A stretch of DNA of 58,918 nucleotides, taken from Tepidimonas sp. UBA997 (lineage in GTDB: Bacteria > Pseudomonadota > Gammaproteobacteria > Burkholderiales > Burkholderiaceae_C). Each line of letters begins with the position of its first letter. The first letter of the stretch is position 1. Shown one piece after another: positions 26,077-36,330 of this stretch. The notes below the pieces were generated by a model, which saw only the letters and a list, made by a program, of their open reading frames with translations, made no database searches and was not told where the DNA came from. The stretch is from contig DBAZ01000024.1 in NCBI GenBank assembly GCA_002291945.1, positions 1 to 58,918 of the forward strand. The letters are read 5' to 3'. The position numbers and the translations under genes are program-made.

Positions 26077-26394
26077 CTAGTTGATGGGACAGAACTGTTG
26101 ATAGAGCACACCCAGCACGGCCAGCGCCTGCGGACTGGCCACCCGATAGTGGATGTGCTTGCCCTCGCGCCGCGTTGCCACCAAGCCCTCGTCGCGCAAC
26201 ACGGCCAACTGCTGCGACAAGGTCGGCTGCGTGATGTGCAGGCGCTGTTCCAGTTCACCCACGCACAGTTCGCCTTGGCTCAACTGGCACAGCAGCAGCA
26301 GGCGGTCGGGGTTGGACAGCGCCTTCATCAGGCGGCAGGCGGCGTCGGCAGCGCTACGTATGTCGTCGAGATCGATAGGGGTTGCGGCCAGCAT
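26077..26394 (-). CDS. bigR: ArsR family persulfide-sensing repressor, BigR/SqrR type
   Basis: BigR and SqrR are repressors that leave DNA when two cysteines form a di- or tetrasulfide with reactive sulfur. The 105-residue protein has the winged helix-turn-helix (HITQPTLSQQLAVLRDEGLV) and cysteines C36 (RLLLLCQL) and C102 (QQFCPIN). These lie 66 residues apart, the same spacing as C42/C108 of BigR. An extra C44 sits in the GELCVGEL stretch. The ATG at 26394 has an AAGGAG site; the longer frame from 26436 does not. It heads the operon with two YeeE-like genes and sulP, divergent from the dioxygenase. Confidence 0.85.
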   Translation of the reverse strand: MLAATPIDLDDIRSAADAACRLMKALSNPDRLLLLCQLSQGELCVGELEQRLHITQPTLSQQLAVLRDEGLVATRREGKHIHYRVASPQALAVLGVLYQQFCPIN

Positions 26395-26423
26395 GTGTGG
26401 CTCCTTTGATTTAGCGCAAACAT

Positions 26424-26458
26424 ATTCTATTGACAAACGAACTATTGGTCAATAAAGT
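26424..26458. promoter_or_regulatory. Overlapping divergent promoters and candidate BigR operator
   Basis: On the plus strand TTGACA (26430-26435), 17 bases and TAAAGT (26453-26458) point to the dioxygenase. On the minus strand TTGACC (26452-26447), 17 bases and TAGAAT (26429-26424) point to bigR. Each -35 box lies beside the other promoter's -10 box. The DNA also holds the inverted repeat TATTGAC-N13-GTCAATA (26428-26454) and a smaller TATTG-GT-CAATA. One repressor dimer could therefore block both directions. Binding is inferred. Confidence 0.65.
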
Positions 26459-26496
26459 ATCGATATCATAACTGCAATCCGCAAGGAGCACCCGCC

Positions 26497-27357
26497 ATGA
26501 ACCCCATCGTCAAAGCCTTTTTCGACCCCGCCACCTGGACGGTCAGCTACATCGTCTATGAACGAGCGGGCGCTGCCGCTGCCATCGTCGATTCAGTGCT
26601 CGATTACGACCCCAAGTCGGGCCGCACCGGCACCACCTCGGCCGATCAGCTCATTGCCTTCGTGCGCGAGCACGAGCTGCAGGTCGAGTGGATTCTGGAA
26701 ACCCACGCCCATGCCGACCATCTGTCGGCGGCACCGTACCTGAAAAAACAACTCGGTGGCCGTATCGCCATCGGTGGCGACATCAAGACCGTGCAGGACG
26801 TGTTCAAGCGCGTCTTCCATCTGGAGCCCGAGTTCCGCACCGATGGCTCCCAGTTCGACCACCTGTTCGGTGACGGTGAAACCTTTGCCATCGGCCACTT
26901 GCGTGCCCAGGCGCTGGCCACACCCGGCCACACCCCGGCCTGCATGGCCTATCAGATTGGCGATGCCGTGTTCGTGGGTGACACCCTGTTCATGCCCGAC
27001 GTGGGTAGCGCACGCTGCGATTTCCCCGGCGGCAACGCGCCCACCTTGTACCGCTCGATCCGCAAGCTGCTGGCCCTGCCGCCCGCGACGCGCTTGTTCA
27101 TGTGCCACGACTACCCACCGGCGGGTCGTGAGCCGAGCTGGGAAACCACGGTGGCGGCGCAGCGTGCTGGCAACATCCATGTGCGCGATGGCGTCTCGGA
27201 GCAGGACTTCGTGGCCATGCGCACGCAGCGCGACGCGACGCTGGAGATGCCGGTGCTGATCCTGCCTTCGGTGCAGGTCAATATCCGCGCCGGTGCCATG
27301 CCACCGCCCGAGGCCAACGGCGTGTCGTACCTGAAGATTCCGCTCAACGCGCTCTAA
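26497..27357 (+). CDS. ETHE1-like persulfide dioxygenase (Blh-type metallo-beta-lactamase fold)
   Basis: Persulfide dioxygenases convert glutathione persulfide and oxygen to sulfite with a mononuclear iron. The 286-residue protein has the metallo-beta-lactamase motif THAHADH (H70, H72, D74, H75), H145 in TPGHTPACMAY, D162 in GDTLFMPDVG and H204 in MCHDYPP. The first histidine, H145 and D162 are the ligands expected for the iron in this family. There is no rhodanese domain, unlike the fused Blh of Xylella. An AAGGAG site precedes the ATG. It is transcribed divergently from the BigR-like regulator. Confidence 0.87.
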   Translation: MNPIVKAFFDPATWTVSYIVYERAGAAAAIVDSVLDYDPKSGRTGTTSADQLIAFVREHELQVEWILETHAHADHLSAAPYLKKQLGGRIAIGGDIKTVQDVFKRVFHLEPEFRTDGSQFDHLFGDGETFAIGHLRAQALATPGHTPACMAYQIGDAVFVGDTLFMPDVGSARCDFPGGNAPTLYRSIRKLLALPPATRLFMCHDYPPAGREPSWETTVAAQRAGNIHVRDGVSEQDFVAMRTQRDATLEMPVLILPSVQVNIRAGAMPPPEANGVSYLKIPLNAL

Positions 27358-27432
27358 GGCCGCTGCAGGCCCGGCTCGGCTGGGTGGCCCACGCCCTGCG
27401 GGTGCAGTCGATTTCAGTTAACATTTCGCCCC

Positions 27433-27735
27433 ATGACATCTGCTTTTTCTGTGTGGCTGGTCATTGGTCTGGCCTTTTTGCTTGCCAATTTGCCGTTTTT
27501 CAATGAACGTATTCTGGGTGTCGTGCCCATCAAGTCCGGAGCCAAAACCTGGTGGTTGCGCCTGTTTGAGCTCGTCTTGCTGTACTTTCTGGCGGGAGCC
27601 GTGGGTAAGGCCATCGAGCATTCCCAAGGCCAGATTCACATGCAGAACTGGGAGTTTTACGTTGTCACGGTCTCGATGTTCCTGACTTTCGCATTCCCAG
27701 GCTTTGTGTATCGTTACCTGGTGAAGCGCCGCTGA
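27433..27735 (+). CDS. DUF2818 family membrane protein
   Basis: The 100-residue protein is of the DUF2818 family, a betaproteobacterial membrane protein of unknown function. It has hydrophobic helices at about 5-22, 45-63 and 75-93 and ends in YRYLVKRR. From memory, this gene usually follows nuoN directly; here it is separated from nuoN by the accessory block. It is 10 bases upstream of the DUF1178 gene and probably co-transcribed with it. Confidence 0.85.
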   Translation: MTSAFSVWLVIGLAFLLANLPFFNERILGVVPIKSGAKTWWLRLFELVLLYFLAGAVGKAIEHSQGQIHMQNWEFYVVTVSMFLTFAFPGFVYRYLVKRR

Positions 27736-27745
27736 ATCCAGGGCC

Positions 27746-28177
27746 ATGAAAGTGTTCAATCTTGCGTGCGAGCACGGTCACGGATTCGAAGGCTGGTTTG
27801 CCTCTGAAGAGGACTTCCTGGGGCAGCGGTCGGGTGGTCTGCTGCATTGTCCGGTTTGCGACAGCGGTTCGGTCAGCAAGCAGCTCAGTGCTCCTCGTTT
27901 GAATCTCGGGAAATCCGATGCCGAGGGGCCTGTGACGAGCGATCTGGAAACACGGCATCAAGCCGAATTCCTGAAAGCCATGCGAGCCATCGTCCAATCG
28001 GCCGAAGATGTGGGTGAACGGTTTACTGAAGAAGCGCGTCGCATGCACCATGGAGAATCGCCCGAACGCCCGATTCGTGGGCAAACCAGCCTAGAGCTGG
28101 CCCGCGAACTGCGGCAAGAGGGCATTGGGGTGATTCCGTTGCCCGATCTTCCCGCGTTGAAAAACACTCTTCAGTAG
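27746..28177 (+). CDS. DUF1178 family protein, probable zinc ribbon
   Basis: This 143-residue cytoplasmic protein begins MKVFNLACEHGHGFEGWFAS and has a CPVCDS pair at about residues 35-38; with the C8/H10 pair this could form a zinc-binding knuckle. The family is conserved in proteobacteria and its function is unknown. The gene runs convergently into gdhA with a gap of only 9 bases. Confidence 0.85.
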   Translation: MKVFNLACEHGHGFEGWFASEEDFLGQRSGGLLHCPVCDSGSVSKQLSAPRLNLGKSDAEGPVTSDLETRHQAEFLKAMRAIVQSAEDVGERFTEEARRMHHGESPERPIRGQTSLELARELRQEGIGVIPLPDLPALKNTLQ

Positions 28178-28186
28178 ATCGATCCA

Positions 28187-29482
28187 TCAGGGGTACAGGC
28201 CTCGCAGGTCGCGTGCATGCAAGATGCGCTGGCAGGCGATGATGAAGGTGGCGGTTCGCAGGCTGACCTTGTGGTCGTTCGCTACTTGCCAGATCGCACC
28301 GAAAGCCCCGCGCATGATTTTGCCCAGCCGTTCGTTGATTTCGTCCTCGCTCCAGAAGAAGCTGGAGAAGTCCTGCACCCACTCAAAGTAGCTGACCGTC
28401 ACCCCGCCCGCGTTGGCGATCACGTCCGGGATCACCAGCACCCCACGGTCACTGAGGATGTCATCAGCCAGCGGGGTGGTGGGGCCATTGGCGCCTTCGA
28501 TGATCATGCGGGCACGAATACGGCCCGCATTGGCTTCGGTGATCTGCCGTTCCAGCGCGGCGGGGATCAGAATCTCGCAGTCGACGTCCCAGAACTGGTC
28601 AGCAGGCAAAGGCTCGGTGCCTGGGCATCCTCGGACGCCGCCATGGGCCGCCACATGGGCCAGCAGGGCGGGGACGTCCAGACCGCCGGGGTGATACAAC
28701 GTCCCGGAATGGTCCTGCACCGCCACGACCCGAGCGCCCGCTTCTGCAAACAGTTTGCCGCTCACGCCCCCGACATTGCCAAAACCCTGGATGGCGATCC
28801 GTGCGCCCTGAATGGGCAAGCCACTGCGCTGGGCCGCTTCGGTGCCGACGATGAACACGCCGCGCCCCGTGGCTTCACGACGGCCCAGCGAGCCGCCCAG
28901 GTCGATCGGTTTGCCCGTCACCACGCCCGTGGCCGTTTCGCCCACGTTCATGGAGTAGGTGTCCATCATCCACGCCATCACGCGTTCGTTGGTGTTGACG
29001 TCCGGCGCAGGAATGTCTTTGGTGGGGCCGATGATCAGGCCGATTTCGCTGGTATAGCGCCGGGTGACTCGTTGGAGTTCGGCGTCGGAAAGCGACTTGG
29101 GGTTGACACGAATCCCGCCTTTGGCTCCTCCGTAGGGCACATTGACGGCGGCGTTTTTCACCGACATCCAGGCGGCAAGCGCCATCACCTCCGACAGCGT
29201 GACGTCCTGGTGAAAGCGGACTCCCCCCTTGCCTGGGCCGCGAGATGTGTTGTGCTGGACGCGATAGCCCTCGAAATGGGCAATGCGCCCGTCGTCCATC
29301 ATGATGGGGACGTCCACGATCAGGGTCCGTTTGGGCCGCTTGAGCGTCTCGACCCAACGGCCGAGTTGGCCCAGGTAAGGGGTGACCCGGTCAATCTGCT
29401 GCAGAAAATCCCCCCAGGGGCCCAGATCGTTGGCATCGAGATAGGAAGGCAGAGAGTGCTTGTGCGGCACGTTGGCTTGCAT
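28187..29482 (-). CDS. gdhA: Glutamate dehydrogenase (Glu/Leu/Phe/Val family)
   Basis: The enzyme interconverts glutamate with 2-oxoglutarate and ammonium. The 431-residue protein has GPGKGGVRFH, the catalytic lysine in NVPYGGAKGGIRV, the family stretch GGSLGRREATGRGV and the Rossmann motif GFGNVGGVSGKLFAEAG. The ATG at 29482 follows GGAGACTC. The reading frame stays open upstream for 275 more codons, through remnants of an alcohol dehydrogenase, but that part is not a fused domain: it has an internal ribosome-binding site and promoter. NAD or NADP preference cannot be told. Confidence 0.93.
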   Translation of the reverse strand: MQANVPHKHSLPSYLDANDLGPWGDFLQQIDRVTPYLGQLGRWVETLKRPKRTLIVDVPIMMDDGRIAHFEGYRVQHNTSRGPGKGGVRFHQDVTLSEVMALAAWMSVKNAAVNVPYGGAKGGIRVNPKSLSDAELQRVTRRYTSEIGLIIGPTKDIPAPDVNTNERVMAWMMDTYSMNVGETATGVVTGKPIDLGGSLGRREATGRGVFIVGTEAAQRSGLPIQGARIAIQGFGNVGGVSGKLFAEAGARVVAVQDHSGTLYHPGGLDVPALLAHVAAHGGVRGCPGTEPLPADQFWDVDCEILIPAALERQITEANAGRIRARMIIEGANGPTTPLADDILSDRGVLVIPDVIANAGGVTVSYFEWVQDFSSFFWSEDEINERLGKIMRGAFGAIWQVANDHKVSLRTATFIIACQRILHARDLRGLYP

Positions 29483-29510
29483 GGAGTCTCCGTGGGTTAG
29501 GAAAATGCGA

Positions 29511-29539
29511 AGCATACGCGCCGACTGGGCGCTTGTCCA
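29511..29539 (-). promoter_or_regulatory. Likely gdhA promoter with an internal inverted repeat
   Basis: On the minus strand TGGACA (29539-29534) and TATGCT (29516-29511) are separated by 17 bases, about 29 bases before the gdhA ATG. The spacer holds a perfect GCGCC-N5-GGCGC inverted repeat (29518-29532), a candidate regulator site. Called by consensus only. Confidence 0.5.
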
Positions 29540-29635
29540 AGGCATCTGGGCGATAGAGTTATGCATGCCTTGCATGGCGAAGCTGGCGCATGAATACACC
29601 GGATAGGCCGTGTCGCTCAGGGGTTGCTGTGCAGG

Positions 29636-29953
29636 GCCGCCCGGTACAGCCGAGCGCATGGCATGACCCCAAACGGCGCTGCCGACATTCTCGATGGCAA
29701 CATCCACACCTCGCCCTCCAGTCAACCCCAGCACCTCTTTGGAAATGTCCTGGGCCGATCCATTGACGGCATGGTCAGCCCCCATGGCCAGCGCACGCCG
29801 CAGCTTGCCGTCGTCACGCGACGTGACGATGGCGCGGGCACCGGCCAATTTGGCCAATTGCAGGGCCGCCAGCAAGACCCCACCGCCGATGCCGAAGATC
29901 AGAACGGTCTCAGCAGCTCGCAGACGAGCCTTCGTGAACAGCAAATACCTGGC
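29636..29953 (-). pseudogene. Fragment of a zinc-type alcohol dehydrogenase
   Basis: About 105 codons encode the nucleotide-binding middle of an MDR alcohol dehydrogenase: ETVLIFGIGGGVLLAALQLA, ALAMGADHAVNGS and ALTGGRGVDVAIENVG-like segments (here LGLTGGRGVDVAIENVGSAV). The N-terminal catalytic zinc domain and the C-terminal third are missing, and sequence on both sides is unrelated. It is open in frame with gdhA by chance. Probably a dead remnant. Confidence 0.75.
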
Positions 29954-30009
29954 CTCCTGGGGCTTCACGCCACAAAAGCCCATCAAGCGCACGTATGAGC
30001 AGCCTACCC

Positions 30010-30290
30010 CCCGGTAGCAGGCGTGATCGCTCTGGCACCGCAGATTCTCGTCGAGCAGCTGACCGTAGACCGCGTTGTGCAGGCCCGCACCGCCTACGAG
30101 ACCACCGACCTGCGTCAGAAGCTTGCCCGCTACCACGACGATGCGGACTCGGCCTTCCGGGACTAGTCGATCGAGGACGAGCTGTACGTCATCCACTGCC
30201 CGGTCCTGGCCATCCAGGGCCTGGATGACGAGTACGGAATGTTGGAGCAGGTTCGAGGCATTGCCCGCCGGCTGACGGACGCTTGCCGCG
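30010..30290 (+). pseudogene. Fragment of an alpha/beta hydrolase with in-frame stop
   Basis: In the frame of base 30023 the sequence reads VIALAPQILVEQLTV, TDLRQKLARYHDDADSAFRD, then TAG at 30164-30166, then SIEDELYVIHCPVLAIQGLD and DEYGMLEQVRGIARR. This is the C-terminal half of an alpha/beta hydrolase, with the acid residue region GLDDEYG. The stop replaces what is usually a Trp codon after FRD, and about a dozen residues before FRD are missing. The N-terminal half with the nucleophile serine is gone and the end is degenerate. Confidence 0.75.
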
Positions 30291-30354
30291 CGTTCTTGCG
30301 ATTGCACGGAACGGCCGCAGGTAACCAGCCTGAAGCAGCACTCCAGCCGGAACT

Positions 30355-30558
30355 TTACTGCTCGACGCTCCAGTTGTAAGTCAGCTCGATTGCAGCCTGA
30401 CCGGGGTGGTTGCCCCCGTCAAAGCCCAGAAACGCGAGCGAGTACTGGTATTCAGGGTGGTCGGAGGTGCGCAGCAGCGTCATGCCGAGCACCTGAGTGT
30501 AGAAGTCGATCGATCGCTGCAGATTGCCGACGCGCAGCATGGCGTGAATAAGTCGCAT
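30355..30558 (-). pseudogene. gloA: Truncated lactoylglutathione lyase (glyoxalase I), N-terminal half
   Basis: The 67-codon frame begins MRLIHAMLRVGNLQRSIDFY and ends ELTYNWSVEQ followed by TAA. Complete glyoxalase I is about 130-140 residues and continues past NW-VEQ with a second metal-binding half. Only the first two metal ligands (H5, E58) remain; the sequence after the stop has no similarity to the family. Without the second half the enzyme should be inactive. It lies 44 bases after rhlE on the same strand, beside two other gene fragments. Confidence 0.85.
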
Positions 30559-30602
30559 GGCTGGATTTTCGCTAAAGGGCCCAAACCCGGCGACTTCGTC
30601 AC

Positions 30603-32336
<1,734 letters not shown>

Positions 32337-32692
32337 GTGATGGTCAGTCGCCCTTCCTGGGCGCAGGGGTATCGGCCGCTTCCCGCGCCTTGTGGGCGGG
32401 CCAGTCAGGGTGGCTGATGGGTCGGAAAAATCGGGCTTGTGTCGAGAGCTTGCCCGTGCAAGCCCAGCCCCAGCGTGACGCTGCCGTGGCACCGACTGAA
32501 GGTGCGCACGCACCGAGTATCGCACACATCAACGCCAGGGTTCAATTTTTTGCCCATCACCTGCAAGCCGCCTTGGATCGGTTCAAGCTGATCGCAGGCG
32601 ATCAGCCATGCGCTTGACTTAGATGAGATAATCACAATCTTGGCCTGACTGTGCCTTGGGCCGCATACTCACGATCATTTTCGGTAGATTCA
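32337..32692. other. 356-base divergent intergenic region, rhlE and ettA leaders
   Basis: No gene is recognisable. It holds the leaders of rhlE (minus) and ettA (plus). An inverted repeat GGGCTTG (32433-32439) and CAAGCCC (32459-32465) encloses another GCTTG (32448-32452), so two alternative hairpins are possible in the rhlE leader. TTGACT at 32614-32619 could be a -35 box for ettA but no good -10 is at the right distance. Confidence 0.5.
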
Positions 32693-34357
<1,665 letters not shown>

Positions 34358-34365
34358 GGCTGGCC

Positions 34366-34935
34366 GTGGCGCAGACCCGCACGCACGCGCAGGGGCCGGA
34401 CGACGAACTGGTGCTGGCCGAAACCCGCCGCTGGATCGAACGCGCCGTCATCGGCCTCAACCTGTGCCCGTTCGCCAAGGCGGTGTATGTGAAAAACCAG
34501 GTGCGGCTGGTGGTGAGCCGGGCGCACCACCTCGATGGTTTTCTGGACGACCTCGACCGCGAGCTGTTGCTCCTGCGAGACACGCCAGCCGAGCAGATCG
34601 ACACCACCTTGCTGATCCACCCGACGCTGTTCCCGGATTTTTTCGTCTTCAACGATTTCCTGGACGTGGTGGATGAGGTGGTTGCAGAGCATGGGCTGGA
34701 GGGTGAGATCCAAGTGGCGCCCTTTCACCCAGCTTTCCAGTTCGAGGGCACCGAGCCTGGCGACATCGGCAATGCCAGCAACTGGTCGCCATACCCCACT
34801 CTGCACCTGCTGCGCGAGGCCAGCATCGACCGCGCGGTGGCGTCCGGCGACAGTGCCGAGACCATCGTCGAGCGCAACGTCCAGATGCTCGAGCAACTCG
34901 GCCCAGGCGGCTGGCAAGCGTGCCTCAAAGGATAG
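34366..34935 (+). CDS. DUF1415 domain-containing protein
   Basis: The 189-residue protein belongs to DUF1415, of unknown function. It carries the family core RRWIERAVIGLNLCPFAKAV, a middle stretch TLLIHPTLFPDFFVFNDFLD and FHPAFQFEGTEPGDIGNASN. It starts with GTG only 8 bases after ettA, so it probably shares the ettA message. No signal peptide or membrane helix is seen. Confidence 0.85.
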   Translation: MAQTRTHAQGPDDELVLAETRRWIERAVIGLNLCPFAKAVYVKNQVRLVVSRAHHLDGFLDDLDRELLLLRDTPAEQIDTTLLIHPTLFPDFFVFNDFLDVVDEVVAEHGLEGEIQVAPFHPAFQFEGTEPGDIGNASNWSPYPTLHLLREASIDRAVASGDSAETIVERNVQMLEQLGPGGWQACLKG

Positions 34936-35060
34936 GGGGCTGGGTGGCTGGCTGGGCAGGCTGTGGACCGGCGACTATGGACTGGCGACGCGTGCTGAGA
35001 TAAAATTGCTACCGTTTCGCTGTGCGCCCATAGCGGTTATATTTTTTTCAAAAACCTGCC

Positions 35061-35732
35061 ATGAATAACCTTCCACAAGCTGCAGACATGTCTTCCGGCA
35101 GTTACTACACGACGCTGGAAGTGGCAAAAATCCTAGGCATGGCAGTGCGCTCGGTGCAACTGATGGTGGACCGTGGCGACCTGCAAGCCTGGAAGACGCC
35201 GGGTGGTCACCGGCGCATCACCCGTGAGTCCCTCGATCGCTGGATTCAGGGCAGTCGCTCGGGTGTGACGGGTATAGGTGGCTTGAACGGTGCGCAGGAA
35301 ACCCGTGGCAGCCGACGCCGTGCCGTCCAGCGCATTCCGCGCATACTGCTGATCGAAGATTCTTCGCATTTCCAGCATCTGGTGGCGATGCTGGTCAAGC
35401 AGAAGTTCCCGGGTGTTGACTTGCACATTGCGCACGACGGCATCACCGGCTTGGTGTCATTCGGGCATTTGCAGCCCGATCTCATCATCTTGGATATCTT
35501 GTTGCCCGGCATCGACGGTGCAACGATGATCACCGGACTCCGCCAGCATTCCCTGTTCGGTGCCTGCAGGCTTGTGGTGCTGACCTCGCTGGACCAAGAC
35601 CAGCGTCAACCTTACGCCTACGCCCTGGAGGGGGTGGACGTGGTTCACAAGCCCAGGCTGGTTCAGGAACTCCCGCCATTGGTCGAATCCGCCTTGGGGC
35701 ATTTGCGCAAGACCGCGTCCGCTCAGGCCTGA
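35061..35732 (+). CDS. Hybrid regulator: excisionase/MerR-like HTH followed by a receiver domain
   Basis: The 223-residue protein joins an N-terminal DNA-binding helix-turn-helix (about 14-65, TTLEVAKILGMAVRSVQLMV and WKTPGGHRRITRESLDRW) to a C-terminal response-regulator receiver (about 94-215). Receiver residues are intact: E99/D100, phosphate-acceptor D145 in LIILDILLPG, T175 and K197. The order is the reverse of usual response regulators. A short basic linker separates the domains. No histidine kinase is adjacent. The start may be ATG 35061 or 35088 (MSSGSYYTT). Target genes are unknown. Confidence 0.85.
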   Translation: MNNLPQAADMSSGSYYTTLEVAKILGMAVRSVQLMVDRGDLQAWKTPGGHRRITRESLDRWIQGSRSGVTGIGGLNGAQETRGSRRRAVQRIPRILLIEDSSHFQHLVAMLVKQKFPGVDLHIAHDGITGLVSFGHLQPDLIILDILLPGIDGATMITGLRQHSLFGACRLVVLTSLDQDQRQPYAYALEGVDVVHKPRLVQELPPLVESALGHLRKTASAQA

Positions 35733-35757
35733 CGGGCGCTTGGCGTGCAACAGTCAT

Positions 35758-36243
35758 CTACGGCAAGGTCACGGTATCCGGAACCAGCCAGACGAAAAGA
35801 GCCGTCATGGTCAGATAGCGCAGGAACTTGCCGATCGCCATATAGACCATGCAGGGCCACAGCGGAAGCTTGAGCCAGCCAGCCACGGCGCAAATCGGGT
35901 CGCCCACCACCGGCAGCCAGCTCAACAGACAGGCTTTGGGGCCTAGGCGTTGCAACCAGTCCAGCGCCTTGATGTGCGTGCTGGAGCCGCGCGCTTTGTC
36001 AACCAGTTGATGGGTGCCATAGCCGATGAACCAACTGACGCCGCCGCCCAGCGTGTTGCCGACGGTAGCCACCAGGATCGCCGGCCAGAATAGTTCGGGG
36101 TTCAGCGTCACCAGACCGAACACCACTGGGCCTGAGCCCAAGGGAAACAGCGTGGCCGAGATGAAGGCCACCACAAACACGGTGGTCAACCCGAATTGCG
36201 GCAGGCTGAGCCATTCGAGCAGTGACCATATCCAAGCTTCCAT
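35758..36243 (-). CDS. YqaA-like (DedA/SNARE-associated superfamily) membrane protein
   Basis: This 161-residue inner-membrane protein has four or five hydrophobic segments and the family core ISATLFPLGSGPVVFGLVTL, ATVGNTLGGGVSWFIGYG and LSWLPVVGDPICAVAGWL. YqaA proteins are distant DedA relatives; their role, perhaps in lipid or ion homeostasis, is uncertain. The ATG at 36243 (MEAWIWSLL) is preferred to the TTG at 36270. It is transcribed away from dusB. Confidence 0.85.
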   Translation of the reverse strand: MEAWIWSLLEWLSLPQFGLTTVFVVAFISATLFPLGSGPVVFGLVTLNPELFWPAILVATVGNTLGGGVSWFIGYGTHQLVDKARGSSTHIKALDWLQRLGPKACLLSWLPVVGDPICAVAGWLKLPLWPCMVYMAIGKFLRYLTMTALFVWLVPDTVTLP

Positions 36244-36330
36244 GGGCGGCGAGTATAAGGTTGTCAGCAAGCTGCGGGGGCGGCAGGGTTACAATCTTGC
36301 ACAATTTTTCAGCAACCACGCGCTTCGTGC

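Noticed and set aside
28217..29500. 427-codon plus-strand frame opposite gdhA
   Set aside because: Antisense shadow of glutamate dehydrogenase with no motifs.
28187..30307. A 706-residue fusion of an alcohol dehydrogenase with glutamate dehydrogenase
   Set aside because: The upstream part is only a middle fragment, a promoter and ribosome-binding site lie directly before the gdhA ATG, and gdhA alone has full family length.
35001..35060. A/T-rich stretch before the HTH-receiver gene that resembles a dispersed intergenic repeat
   Set aside because: The arms do not pair well and no second copy is in the window, so repeat status cannot be supported.
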